Shown here one piece after another: positions 25,098 through 34,145 of a DNA stretch of 64,000 bases. A model generated the notes under the pieces. It had not been told where the DNA came from and searched no databases. It saw only the letters and a list, made by a program, of their open reading frames with translations. The position numbers were made by a program, and so were the translations under genes. This DNA is from Scandinavium sp036271055. GTDB lineage: Bacteria; Pseudomonadota; Gammaproteobacteria; Enterobacterales; Enterobacteriaceae. Location of the stretch: NCBI RefSeq assembly GCF_036271055.1, contig NZ_DATBBJ010000031.1, positions 1 to 64,000 of the forward strand, given 5' to 3'. Within the stretch, counting starts at the first letter, position 1; the number at the start of each line of letters is the position of its first letter.

Positions 25098-25769
25098 ATG
25101 ATGAAACGCTGGGGTTTGTGGCTGTTATTCCCGTTGTTGGCTCAGGCCGACGACATTGGCACCCAATACAAAGAACAGGCCGAAGCGGGCGACAAACGCG
25201 CCCAGTATTATCTGGCCGACACCTATTACAGCTCCGGCGATGAGTCGCATGCCCGTTATTGGGCCGAGAAAGCAGCAGAAGCGGGCGAGCCGGATGCGGT
25301 TGCCCTGCTGGCGCAAATGACCATGAAAACCAGCCTGCCCGATGCGCGTAAACTCGCCGAACAGGCGGTGCTGGCGGGCAGTTCGAGCGGGGAAATCACC
25401 CTCGCTCACACGTTGCTGAACACGCAGGCGGGGAAAACAGATTACCCGCGCGCGATCTCGATGTTACAGAAAGCGGCGGAAAATACAGACGATGACAGCG
25501 CCGTGGATGCGCAAATGCTGCTTGGCCTGATTTACGCCAACGGCGGCGAGATCAAAGAGGATGACGCGAAAGCCACGGAATTCTTCAAGAGTAGCTCGAT
25601 GCTGTCGCGCTCTGGCTACGCCGAATATTGGGCGGGCGTAATGTTTCGCGATGGGGAAAAAGGGTTTATCCAGCCGAATACGCAGAAAGCGCTGAATTGG
25701 TTTAACGTCAGCTGTCTGGAAGGCAACGATTCAGGATGTGAAGCGCTTGATGCGCTGAGCGGCGAATAA
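25098..25769 (+). CDS. yjcO: YjcO, exported Sel1-repeat protein
   Basis: 223 residues with a short signal peptide (WLLFPLLAQA) and Sel1-like alpha repeats: DKRAQYYLADTYYSSGDESH, then a MLLGLIYANGGEIKEDDAK unit and EYWAGVMFRDGEKGFIQPN. E. coli YjcO (229 aa) sits at the same place beside fdhF and gltP. Sel1 repeats mediate protein-protein contacts; no function is known for YjcO. A second in-frame ATG follows immediately and could be the real start. Confidence 0.9.
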   Translation: MMKRWGLWLLFPLLAQADDIGTQYKEQAEAGDKRAQYYLADTYYSSGDESHARYWAEKAAEAGEPDAVALLAQMTMKTSLPDARKLAEQAVLAGSSSGEITLAHTLLNTQAGKTDYPRAISMLQKAAENTDDDSAVDAQMLLGLIYANGGEIKEDDAKATEFFKSSSMLSRSGYAEYWAGVMFRDGEKGFIQPNTQKALNWFNVSCLEGNDSGCEALDALSGE

Positions 25770-25775
25770 TTTGTC

Positions 25776-25801
25776 GCCCGGCGGCGGCGCCGGGCGTTTT
25801 T
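25776..25801. terminator. Bidirectional terminator between yjcO and gltP
   Basis: Arms cgcccggc (25776-25783) and gccgggcg (25790-25797) with a 6-base GC loop are followed by tttt on the yjcO side. It ends four bases before the converging gltP stop and so may serve both genes. Confidence 0.8.
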
Positions 25802-25804
25802 GTC

Positions 25805-27118
25805 TTAACGGTTCGCGGTCTTCTCAAATTTCCCCAACACGTCACGCTCATAAGCCAGCGCTTTTTTGCGGTCGAATTTGTGTTCCCACTTGGCAATCAC
25901 CAGCACCGCCAGCGCATTACCCACCACATTCAACGCAGTACGCGCCATGTCGAGCAGTCGGTCTACGCCTGCGATAAACGCCAGCCCTTCCAGCGGAATG
26001 CCGACGCTGCCGAGCGTTGCCAACAACACCACGAATGACACGCCGGGCACGCCCGCAATGCCTTTCGACGTCACCATCAACGTCAGCACAAGAATGATTT
26101 CCTGACCGAGAGAGAGGTCAATACCGTACAACTGCGCGATGAAAATCGCCGCAATACTTTGGTACAGCGTTGAGCCATCAAGGTTAAAGGAGTAACCCGT
26201 CGGCACCACGAAACTGGTTATCGACGCAGGGGCGCCGTAGGCTTCCATTTTCTCAATGATTCGCGGCAGCACACTCTCAGAGCTGGCGGTGGAGTAAGCC
26301 AGAATCAGTTCATCCTTCAGGATGCGAATCAAAATCCAGATACTGAGCCCGCACATTTTTGCCACCGCACCCAGCACCACCAGCGCGAAGAACACGATAG
26401 CGACGTACACCAGAATAACCAGCTTAGCGAGTGGCCACAGAGAGGCGAAACCGAAGTTGGCGACGGTGACAGAAATCAGAGCAAACACGCCAACCGGCGC
26501 ATAACGCATCACCATGTGCGTCACTTTAAACATTGTTTCGGACACCGAGCGGAACACGGTGACCAGTGGCTCGCGATGTGCAGACGGCAGCGATGACAGG
26601 CCCAGACCAAACAGCACAGAGAAGAAGATAATCGGCAGCATTTCGCCTTTCGCCATCGACGCGAAAATGTTGGTCGGCACCAGCGACAAAATCGTCCCCA
26701 TCAGGCCATGCGCATGGCTTTGCACATCGGCGGCGGTACTCTGGTATTTGGAAATATCGACCGCCGCCAACGCTGACATATCAATGCCCGCACCCGGCTT
26801 AAACACATTCGCCAGGGTAATGCCGAGCACGATGGCAATGGTGGTGATGATTTCAAAATAGATGATGGTTTTCGCGCCGATACGTCCCAGCGATTTGGCA
26901 TCGCCCACGCCTGCAATCCCGACCACCAGTGTCGAAATCACAATCGGCACCACAATCATTTTGATCAGATGAATGAAGATATCACCGGCTGGCGATAACA
27001 AATTGGTAATCAGCCATTCACGGCTGTCGCTTTGGTAATGCAGATAACTGCCCAGAAGAATACCCAGCACCAACGCCAGCAGGATTTGCCAGGCCAGGCT
27101 GACTTTTGCTTTTTTCAT
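25805..27118 (-). CDS. gltP: GltP, glutamate/aspartate:proton symporter
   Basis: 437 residues, the E. coli length, from the ATG at 27118 preceded by GAGGAAG. It is a DAACS-family carrier with eight helices and two re-entrant loops; the conserved serine-rich STASSESVLPRI and VPTGYSFNLDGS motifs and the C-terminal DMARTALNVVGNALAVLVI are present. It imports glutamate and aspartate across the inner membrane with protons. In E. coli the nrf genes lie between gltP and acs; here only a 414-bp gap does. Confidence 0.96.
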   Translation of the reverse strand: MKKAKVSLAWQILLALVLGILLGSYLHYQSDSREWLITNLLSPAGDIFIHLIKMIVVPIVISTLVVGIAGVGDAKSLGRIGAKTIIYFEIITTIAIVLGITLANVFKPGAGIDMSALAAVDISKYQSTAADVQSHAHGLMGTILSLVPTNIFASMAKGEMLPIIFFSVLFGLGLSSLPSAHREPLVTVFRSVSETMFKVTHMVMRYAPVGVFALISVTVANFGFASLWPLAKLVILVYVAIVFFALVVLGAVAKMCGLSIWILIRILKDELILAYSTASSESVLPRIIEKMEAYGAPASITSFVVPTGYSFNLDGSTLYQSIAAIFIAQLYGIDLSLGQEIILVLTLMVTSKGIAGVPGVSFVVLLATLGSVGIPLEGLAFIAGVDRLLDMARTALNVVGNALAVLVIAKWEHKFDRKKALAYERDVLGKFEKTANR

Positions 27119-27532
27119 GACTACAGACTTCCTCAATGCAGGGTGACATTCATGTGGCGAATGTTACCCACTAAAACGGGGATCAGACGTGTTGTGTTTT
27201 TGCGTGGCGTTTTTTAACGCGGCGTATCAGTACCACCTGCATGGCATGCCGCGCAAGCCTTACATTACGGGGCTTTTGACTGATAAAAGGCAGAGGAAGG
27301 CGAATTAAGTCTGGTTACTGAAAATAACCTTTTGTTATAAAAAACTTTTTCCATTCAATAAAACTATAAATTCATCATAGTTATTATTCGCCTTCAAAGA
27401 TTCGTTTGGTGGATTTTCATACTCTGCAAAGAATGCGTGATCTGTCGCCCAAATAATAAACAAAGCCGTTATAAGCTCTATAATTAACGATTGCTTGACA
27501 TATTATTAACATTCTACAGGGAGAAAAAAAGC
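27119..27532. other. 414-bp divergent gltP-acs promoter region
   Basis: No gene is seen. The acs side is AT-rich and carries a tataat at 27479-27484 and, upstream of it, gcgtgatctgtcgcc (27435-27449), a weak half-match to CRP sites; E. coli acs is CRP-activated and modulated by Fis and IHF. A ribosome-binding AGGGAG lies at 27518-27523. The gltP side has a short gcatggcatgcc palindrome at 27239-27250. Confidence 0.4.
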
Positions 27533-29491
27533 ATGAGCCAAATACACAAACACTCTATTCCCGCAAACATTGCGGAAAACTGCCTGATTAACCCGGAACA
27601 GTACCAAGCGATGTACCAGCAGTCGGTCAGCGATCCGGATGCCTTTTGGGGCGAACAGGGAAAAATTCTCGACTGGATCAAGCCGTACCAGAAAGTAAAA
27701 AACACCTCCTTCGCCCCCGGTAACGTGTCGATTAAATGGTACGAAGATGGCACGCTGAATCTGGCGGCCAACTGCCTCGACCGCCATCTGGCTGAACGTG
27801 GCGACCAGACCGCCATCATCTGGGAAGGCGATGACGCCAGCCAGAGTAAAAAAATCACTTATAAAGAACTGCACCGCGATGTCTGCCGCTTCGCCAACGT
27901 CCTGACCGACCTTGGTATCAAAAAAGGCGACGTGGTGGCTATCTATATGCCGATGGTGCCGGAAGCGGCGGTGGCGATGCTCGCCTGCGCGCGTATCGGC
28001 GCTGTGCATTCCGTCATTTTCGGCGGCTTCTCACCGGAAGCGGTTGCCGGACGTATTATTGATTCCAGTTCCCGACTGGTGATCACCGCCGATGAAGGCG
28101 TGCGTGCGGGCCGTTCGATTCCGCTGAAGAAAAATGTCGACGACGCGCTGAAAAACCCGAACGTCAAAACCGTTGAAAACGTGGTAGTGCTTAAGCGTAC
28201 CGGTGGCGATGTGGCCTGGCACGAAGGCCGCGACCTGTGGTGGAACGAGCTGACAGAAAAAGCCAGCGACCAGCATCAGCCGGTGGAAGTCGGCGCGGAA
28301 GATCCGCTGTTTATCCTCTACACCTCCGGTTCCACTGGCAAACCGAAAGGCGTGCTGCACACCACCGGGGGTTATCTGGTGTATGCCGCGAGCACCTTTA
28401 AATACGTCTTTGATTACCATCAGGGTGATATTTACTGGTGTACCGCCGATGTGGGTTGGGTCACCGGTCATAGCTATCTGCTGTATGGCCCACTGGCCTG
28501 CGGCGCTACCACGCTGATGTTCGAAGGCGTGCCAAACTGGCCGACGCCAGCGCGCATGAGCCAGGTGGTTGATAAGCACAAAGTGAATATTCTCTACACC
28601 GCGCCGACCGCTATCCGCGCGTTGATGGCCGAAGGCGATAAAGCGATTCAGGGCACTGACCGCTCATCGCTGCGCATTTTGGGTTCCGTAGGCGAGCCAA
28701 TCAACCCGGAAGCCTGGGAGTGGTACTGGAAGAAAATCGGTAACGAAAAATGCCCGGTGATGGACACCTGGTGGCAGACCGAAACCGGTGGCTTCATGAT
28801 CACCCCGATGCCAGGCGCGACCGAACTGAAAGCCGGTTCTGCGACGCGTCCGTTCTTTGGCGTCCAGCCCGCGCTGGTCGATAACGAAGGCAACGTGCTG
28901 GAAGGCGCCACCGAAGGCAACCTGGTGATCACCGATTCCTGGCCGGGTTCTGCGCGTACGCTGTTTGGCGATCACGAACGTTTCGAACAAACCTATTTCT
29001 CGACCTTCAAAAACATGTATTTCAGCGGCGACGGCGCACGCCGTGACGAAGACGGTTACTTCTGGATCACCGGGCGCGTCGATGACGTGCTGAACGTGTC
29101 CGGTCACCGTCTGGGCACCGCGGAAATTGAATCTGCGCTGGTGTCACACCCGAAAATTGCCGAAGCGGCAGTGGTCGGTATTCCGCACAGCATCAAGGGC
29201 CAGGCGATTTATGCCTACGTCACGCTGAACCACGGTGAAGAACCTGGCCCGGAGCTGTACACCGAAGTGCGTAACTGGGTGCGCAAAGAGATTGGCCCGC
29301 TGGCGACGCCGGACGTGCTGCACTGGACCGATTCGCTGCCGAAAACTCGTTCCGGCAAAATCATGCGCCGTATTCTGCGCAAAATCGCCGCCGGGGATAC
29401 CAGTAACTTTGGCGATACGTCGACCCTGGCGGATCCTGGCGTGGTGGAAAAACTGCTCGAAGAGAAGCAGTCCATTTCAATGCCTTCTTAA
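27533..29491 (+). CDS. acs: Acs, acetyl-CoA synthetase
   Basis: 652 residues from the ATG at 27533, as in E. coli; a few in-frame codons upstream precede the ribosome-binding site and are not family-like. The adenylation core YTSGSTGKPKGVLHTTGGYL is intact and Lys609 in TRSGKIMRR, the catalytic lysine silenced by acetylation, is present. The enzyme activates acetate through acetyl-AMP for growth on low acetate. It heads the acs-yjcH-actP operon. Confidence 0.98.
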   Translation: MSQIHKHSIPANIAENCLINPEQYQAMYQQSVSDPDAFWGEQGKILDWIKPYQKVKNTSFAPGNVSIKWYEDGTLNLAANCLDRHLAERGDQTAIIWEGDDASQSKKITYKELHRDVCRFANVLTDLGIKKGDVVAIYMPMVPEAAVAMLACARIGAVHSVIFGGFSPEAVAGRIIDSSSRLVITADEGVRAGRSIPLKKNVDDALKNPNVKTVENVVVLKRTGGDVAWHEGRDLWWNELTEKASDQHQPVEVGAEDPLFILYTSGSTGKPKGVLHTTGGYLVYAASTFKYVFDYHQGDIYWCTADVGWVTGHSYLLYGPLACGATTLMFEGVPNWPTPARMSQVVDKHKVNILYTAPTAIRALMAEGDKAIQGTDRSSLRILGSVGEPINPEAWEWYWKKIGNEKCPVMDTWWQTETGGFMITPMPGATELKAGSATRPFFGVQPALVDNEGNVLEGATEGNLVITDSWPGSARTLFGDHERFEQTYFSTFKNMYFSGDGARRDEDGYFWITGRVDDVLNVSGHRLGTAEIESALVSHPKIAEAAVVGIPHSIKGQAIYAYVTLNHGEEPGPELYTEVRNWVRKEIGPLATPDVLHWTDSLPKTRSGKIMRRILRKIAAGDTSNFGDTSTLADPGVVEKLLEEKQSISMPS

Positions 29492-29502
29492 CCCTGTTTA
29501 AC

Positions 29503-29524
29503 CCCTCTCCCGATCGGGAGAGGG
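29503..29524. repeat. Palindrome after acs
   Basis: ccctctcccga and tcgggagaggg form an 11-bp perfect dyad without loop, 11 bases after the acs stop. It may stabilise the acs mRNA end or terminate partly before yjcH. No U-run follows. Confidence 0.5.
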
Positions 29525-29649
29525 CAACGCGTACCACCCTAAAACAACAATACCTTACCCTCCCCTAAAGATTTCGTGTTGCAGGCGGCTACGAGCCAAC
29601 GCACCTGCACCGCGAAAGATGACGGGGAAAACCTCTGGAGAACTCTGTG

Positions 29650-29964
29650 ATGAATGAATCTATTTGTCAGCAGATAGAAGACAGTGCGCATTTCAGGGAG
29701 TTAGTCGAAAAACGGCAACGGTTTGCCACGTTCCTGTCCATTATCATGCTGGTGGTTTACGTCGGTTTTATCCTGTTAATTGCTTTCGCCCCCGGCTGGC
29801 TCGGTACGCCGCTGCACGCGGGAACCAGCGTCACGCGCGGCATTCCTATTGGGATTGGCGTCATTGTGATTTCTTTCGTGCTCACTGGCGTGTACGTCTG
29901 GCGGGCCAACGGTGAATTCGACCGGCTGACCAAAGCCGTTTTGCGTGAGGTGAAGGCATCATGA
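29650..29964 (+). CDS. yjcH: YjcH, DUF485 membrane protein of the acetate operon
   Basis: 104 residues, E. coli length, from the ATG at 29650 (a GTG precedes directly). A polar N-terminus with HFRELVEKRQRFATFLSIIM leads into two membrane helices separated by a short loop (GWLGTPLHAGTSVTRGIPIG). It is cotranscribed with acs and actP and thought to assist acetate uptake, though its role is not defined. The stop overlaps the actP start by four bases. Confidence 0.95.
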   Translation: MNESICQQIEDSAHFRELVEKRQRFATFLSIIMLVVYVGFILLIAFAPGWLGTPLHAGTSVTRGIPIGIGVIVISFVLTGVYVWRANGEFDRLTKAVLREVKAS

Positions 29965-31610
29965 AAAAGCTCCTGACGGCGCTCGCCGCCACGCTGCCCT
30001 TTGCGGCTAACGCCGCCGATGCCATTACCGGCGAGGTGCAGCGCCAGCCGACTAACTGGGAAGCGATTATTATGTTCCTGGTATTCGTGCTGCTGACGCT
30101 GTACATCACCTGGTGGGCTTCCAAACGGGTGCGTTCGCGTAACGATTACTACACTGCGGGCGGCAATATCACCGGTTTCCAGAACGGGTTGGCGATAGCC
30201 GGAGACTTTATGTCCGCCGCGTCGTTCCTCGGGATTTCCGCGCTGGTGTATACCTCCGGCTACGACGGGCTGATTTACTCGCTCGGCTTCCTCGTCGGCT
30301 GGCCAATTATTCTGTTCCTGATTGCCGAACGCCTGCGTAATCTCGGGCGTTATACCTTTGCCGATGTGGCGTCTTATCGCCTGAAACAAGGACCGATTCG
30401 CACCCTTTCCGCCTGCGGTTCGCTGGTGGTGGTAGCGTTGTATCTGATTGCGCAGATGGTCGGCGCGGGCAAACTCATCGAACTGCTGTTCGGCCTAAAT
30501 TACCACATTGCGGTAGTACTGGTCGGCGTGTTGATGGTGATGTACGTACTGTTCGGCGGCATGCTGGCAACGACATGGGTGCAAATCATCAAAGCCGTAC
30601 TGCTGCTGTTCGGCGCAAGTTTTATGGCGTTTATGGTGATGAAACACGTCGGCTTTAGCTTCAATAACCTGTTCACCGAAGCGATGGCGGTACACCCGAA
30701 AGGGGCGGCGATCATGAGTCCTGGCGGGCTGGTGAAAGATCCGATTTCCGCGCTGTCGTTGGGGCTGGGTCTGATGTTTGGTACGGCAGGTCTTCCGCAC
30801 ATTTTGATGCGTTTCTTCACCGTCAGCGATGCACGTGAAGCGCGTAAAAGTGTGTTCTACGCTACCGGTTTCATGGGTTACTTCTACATTCTGACCTTTA
30901 TTATCGGCTTCGGCGCGATCATGCTGGTGGGGGCGAACCCGGCGTTTAAAGACGCGGCGGGTCAGCTGATTGGTGGCAACAATATGGCGGCAGTGCATTT
31001 GGCTGATGCTGTAGGTGGCAACCTGTTCCTCGGCTTCATTTCCGCCGTGGCATTCGCCACTATTCTGGCGGTGGTTGCCGGCCTGACGCTGGCGGGCGCT
31101 TCGGCGGTCTCACACGATTTGTACGCCAACGTGTTCCGCAAAGGCGCGTCTGAACGCGATGAATTGCGCGTGTCGAAAATCACGGTGCTGATTTTGGGCG
31201 TCGTTGCCATTCTGCTGGGGATTTTGTTTGAGAAGCAGAACATCGCCTTCATGGTCGGCCTGGCGTTCTCGATTGCCGCGAGCTGTAACTTCCCAATTAT
31301 TCTGCTGTCGATGTACTGGTCGAAACTGACCACGCGCGGCGCGATGATCGGCGGCTGGCTGGGCCTGCTGACGGCGATTATCCTGATGATCCTCGGCCCA
31401 ACCATTTGGGTGCAGATCCTCGGTCACGAGAAAGCAGTATTCCCGTATGAATACCCGGCGCTGTTCTCCATCGCCGTGGCCTTTATCGGGATCTGGTTCT
31501 TCTCGGCGACCGACAACTCCGAAGCCGGGAAACTCGAACGCGAGCGGTTCCGGGCGCAGTTCATCCGTTCTCAAACCGGGATTGGTATCGAGCAAGGCTC
31601 CGCGCACTAA
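29961..31610 (+). CDS. actP: ActP, acetate/glycolate permease
   Basis: 549 residues with a cleavable-looking N-terminus (LAATLPFAANAAD) and 13 or so membrane helices of the sodium:solute symporter family. Family marks include YYTAGGNITGFQNGLAIAGD and GTAGLPHILMRFFTVSDARE. It imports acetate and glycolate, supplying Acs. It is the last gene of the operon and is followed by REP sequences. Confidence 0.96.
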   Translation: MKKLLTALAATLPFAANAADAITGEVQRQPTNWEAIIMFLVFVLLTLYITWWASKRVRSRNDYYTAGGNITGFQNGLAIAGDFMSAASFLGISALVYTSGYDGLIYSLGFLVGWPIILFLIAERLRNLGRYTFADVASYRLKQGPIRTLSACGSLVVVALYLIAQMVGAGKLIELLFGLNYHIAVVLVGVLMVMYVLFGGMLATTWVQIIKAVLLLFGASFMAFMVMKHVGFSFNNLFTEAMAVHPKGAAIMSPGGLVKDPISALSLGLGLMFGTAGLPHILMRFFTVSDAREARKSVFYATGFMGYFYILTFIIGFGAIMLVGANPAFKDAAGQLIGGNNMAAVHLADAVGGNLFLGFISAVAFATILAVVAGLTLAGASAVSHDLYANVFRKGASERDELRVSKITVLILGVVAILLGILFEKQNIAFMVGLAFSIAASCNFPIILLSMYWSKLTTRGAMIGGWLGLLTAIILMILGPTIWVQILGHEKAVFPYEYPALFSIAVAFIGIWFFSATDNSEAGKLERERFRAQFIRSQTGIGIEQGSAH

Positions 31611-31616
31611 AGAATT

Positions 31617-31705
31617 GCCCGGTGGCGCTACTGCTTACCGGGCGAACAAGCGAATAACGACGACACAAGTTGTAGGCCGGATAAGGCGTAGCCGCATCCG
31701 GCAAT
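31617..31705. repeat. Two REP units after actP
   Basis: gcccggtggcgctactgctt with an accgggc arm (31617-31643) and tgtaggccggataaggcgta followed by gccgcatccggcaa (31671-31705) are two palindromic units of the BIME type between converging genes. Confidence 0.75.
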
Positions 31706-31713
31706 TCAGGCGA

Positions 31714-32403
31714 TCAGAACATCACCCACGCCACGAGCGGCGCAACCAAAACCATTGTCACGCCAGACAACATCATCACCAGACTGGCAACGACCCCTTC
31801 CTGCGGGCCCAACTCGTAAGAACGCGCCGTACCCGCTCCGTGCGAGGCCGCGCCAAACCCTGCCCCTTTCGCCATCCCTTCACGGATCGCCAGACGTAAA
31901 AAAAGCATATCGCCGACCGCCATGCCAAATACGCCCGTCACGACGACAAACAGCGCCACCAGTTCTGGCTGGCCGCCAAGCGGTTTGGCGGCGGCAAGCG
32001 CAAATGGCGTCGTCACCGAACGCACCGCCAGACTGCGCTGAATTTCATCCGACAGCGTAAACAAACGCGCCAACCAGACGGAGCTGCACACGGCGACCAC
32101 CGTCGCCGTCACCACGCCCGCGCTGAGCGACATCCAGTGGCGTTTAATCACCGCCAGATTGTCATAAACAGGCACGGCAAAGGCGATGGTCGCCGGGCCA
32201 AGCAGCCACAGCAGCCAGTGCGCTTCACCCATATAATTCTGATAAGAGATATGCCCGAACACCAGCATCAGCACCAACAACAGCGGGGTGAACACCAGCG
32301 GCATCAGCGGCAATTTGCGAAAGCGGCGATACAGGCGTTTGTTGGCGTAATAGAGGCCAAGGGTAATGGCGAGGCACAGCAGGCTTAATGTCAGGCTATT
32401 CAC
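31714..32403 (-). CDS. LrgB/CidB-family membrane protein
   Basis: 229 residues with seven or so hydrophobic helices and the LrgB pattern SLAVRSVTTPFALAAAKPLG and FGAASHGAGTARSYELGPQE. The family is proposed to form, with LrgA/CidA, a holin/antiholin-like pair or a transporter of pyruvate or glycolate-type acids. Its start overlaps the end of the upstream LrgA-like gene by eight bases, so the two are translated together. A divergent LysR regulator is next to them, as in cidABR-type loci. Confidence 0.85.
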   Translation of the reverse strand: MNSLTLSLLCLAITLGLYYANKRLYRRFRKLPLMPLVFTPLLLVLMLVFGHISYQNYMGEAHWLLWLLGPATIAFAVPVYDNLAVIKRHWMSLSAGVVTATVVAVCSSVWLARLFTLSDEIQRSLAVRSVTTPFALAAAKPLGGQPELVALFVVVTGVFGMAVGDMLFLRLAIREGMAKGAGFGAASHGAGTARSYELGPQEGVVASLVMMLSGVTMVLVAPLVAWVMF

Positions 32404-32806
32404 GGTTCATCCTGCGTAACTCGTAACGATAGACTTTATCGACCACCCACGCCGTTGCGCCCAGCACCATCAGTGTGCTCAGTGCGATCACCAGGAAAAT
32501 ACGCCAGCCATCGACCATCAGCAATTGGGCGTAATTCACCACTGCCACTACCGCAGGCACGAAAAATAAAAGCATTTCTGCCAGCAGCCAGCGGGAACCC
32601 GCGCGCACCCAATTGAGCGGTAGCACGCGGCAGACAATCAACGCCAGCATCAGCACCATGCCGACCAGATTCGCGGGCAACGGAAGATGGCCCCACGCCA
32701 CTAAATGTTCCGCCAGTACAAACACCCCGGCGTACAAAACCACCTGCACCGGAACCTGAAGATGATGCAGGACAGCAGGCGTTACGCGCCCTAAGGCCAC
32801 AGCCAT
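32396..32806 (-). CDS. LrgA/CidA-family membrane protein
   Basis: 136 residues with four membrane helices and the CidA/LrgA patterns PLPANLVGMVLMLALIVCRV and LLAEMLLFFVPAVVAVVNYA. It is the upstream gene of the pair with the LrgB-like gene and faces the divergent LysR gene across about 100 bp. The location beside the acetate operon agrees with reports that such proteins respond to acetate or pyruvate overflow, but this is inference. Confidence 0.85.
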   Translation of the reverse strand: MAVALGRVTPAVLHHLQVPVQVVLYAGVFVLAEHLVAWGHLPLPANLVGMVLMLALIVCRVLPLNWVRAGSRWLLAEMLLFFVPAVVAVVNYAQLLMVDGWRIFLVIALSTLMVLGATAWVVDKVYRYELRRMNRE

Positions 32807-32908
32807 GAAAGGAATTCCTGAAAAAAGTGAAGGCGCTCAGTATAGTGAGCCGCCGACTGCGACAGAAATGAATTAAAATCATTGAAGGTATAGTTTCGAG
32901 GAATAATC

Positions 32909-33796
32909 ATGGACATAAGAACGCTGCGCTATTTCGTCGAAGTGGTCCAGCAGCAGAGTTTTACCCGCGCGGCAGAGAAGCTATTTGTCACCCAGCCGAC
33001 TATCAGTAAGATGCTGAAAAATCTGGAAGATGAGCTCAACTGTACCCTTCTCATTCGCGACGGACGCAAACTGCTGCTGACCGATACCGGGCGCGTGGTG
33101 TTCGACCGAGGCCTGACGATCCTCGCTGAATTTCGCCAACTGGAAGCCGAACTCAGTGATATCAATCACCTGCACGGCGGTTTGCTGCGTTTGGGTATTC
33201 CACCGATGGTCGGCATGTTAATGGCCGGGCCAATCAGCCTGTTTCGTCAGCGCTACCCGGGCGTGGAGTTGAAAATTGCCGAATTTGGCGGCCTGACGGT
33301 ACAGCAGGCGGTGATGAACGGCGAGCTGGATGTGGCGATGACCGCCCTGCCCGTCGATGAAGAGAGCGGCCTGTCAACGCTGCCGCTGTTCAGCCATCCG
33401 CTGTGCGTGCTGGTGCCACGTTCCGGCGACTGGCTTAACGTCGAGTCCATTAGCCCGGAACAACTGGCCGCGCATCCGCTGTTGATTTACAACGAAGATT
33501 TCGCCCTTAGCCGCCAGTTAATGCAGCTGTTCACCGATCATGACGTGAAACCGCGCATTGCAGTGCGCAGCGGTCAATGGGATTTTCTGGCAGCCATGGT
33601 TCAGGCGGGCGTTGGTGTGGCGATTTTACCGGAGCCGATTTGCCAACGACTCGATAAAAACACTCTGCGCTGGATCCCGCTCGATAGCGAACTGCACTGG
33701 CAGTTAGGGATGATCTGGCGTGAAGGAACCTATCTCTCCCACAGCGCCCAGGCGTGGCTGAATTGCTGCGAAGGGTTCTGGTTGCCTGGTGTATAA
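32909..33796 (+). CDS. LysR-family regulator next to the LrgA/LrgB genes
   Basis: 295 residues: an N-terminal LysR helix-turn-helix (MDIRTLRYFVEVVQQQSFTR, QPTISKMLKNLEDEL) and a type 2 periplasmic-binding-like effector domain. It is divergent from the LrgA/LrgB pair and resembles CidR, the activator of cidABC in Gram-positives; members in enterobacteria regulate similar genes. The effector is unknown. Confidence 0.88.
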   Translation: MDIRTLRYFVEVVQQQSFTRAAEKLFVTQPTISKMLKNLEDELNCTLLIRDGRKLLLTDTGRVVFDRGLTILAEFRQLEAELSDINHLHGGLLRLGIPPMVGMLMAGPISLFRQRYPGVELKIAEFGGLTVQQAVMNGELDVAMTALPVDEESGLSTLPLFSHPLCVLVPRSGDWLNVESISPEQLAAHPLLIYNEDFALSRQLMQLFTDHDVKPRIAVRSGQWDFLAAMVQAGVGVAILPEPICQRLDKNTLRWIPLDSELHWQLGMIWREGTYLSHSAQAWLNCCEGFWLPGV

Positions 33797-34145
33797 TATT
33801 CAGTAGCGATCGCTAACGCGTGATGTTTAGCTCACCGTTAGCGCCACGCTATATAAATAGAACAGCTTGCTGTTTTTCCATTTTTAAATCACGACTCAAA
33901 AATAAGACGATCCTTGTGTTTCGTTTAATTTTTAACGTATTAACCTTCATCAATCACACTTCCCCATAATAATAAACACGCAAATTTCACGTGAATTTCT
34001 CAGAGCATTCTTGTGTTTTGAATGCTTATCTTTGAGCGCCTTCACAAAAAACAGGATGGAATAAAAAATTACATTGATACATAAACAATGGAATGTTTAA
34101 TTCCAATCATGTTTTTTCAAGATAATAAGTACAGGGATAGCCTTC
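33797..34145. other. 349-bp porin promoter region
   Basis: No gene is seen. Near the left end a hairpin with arms cgctaacg...cgttagcg (33811-33843, with an internal gtga/tcac extension) may end the LysR transcript. The right third is very AT-rich and holds two GGAAT-type palindromes described separately. The TSS region is unclear. Confidence 0.4.
34056..34107 (+). promoter_or_regulatory. Two GGAAT-N5-ATTCC operators before the porin gene
   Basis: aatggaatgtttaattccaat (34087-34107) has a perfect GGAAT...ATTCC core, and atggaataaaaaattacat (34056-34074) has the same with one mismatch, centred 32 bases (three turns) away. The same core, with matching flanking AT/AT, is in the murR-murQ intergenic region (36934-36954). 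They are candidate MurR-like sites. Confidence 0.55.
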
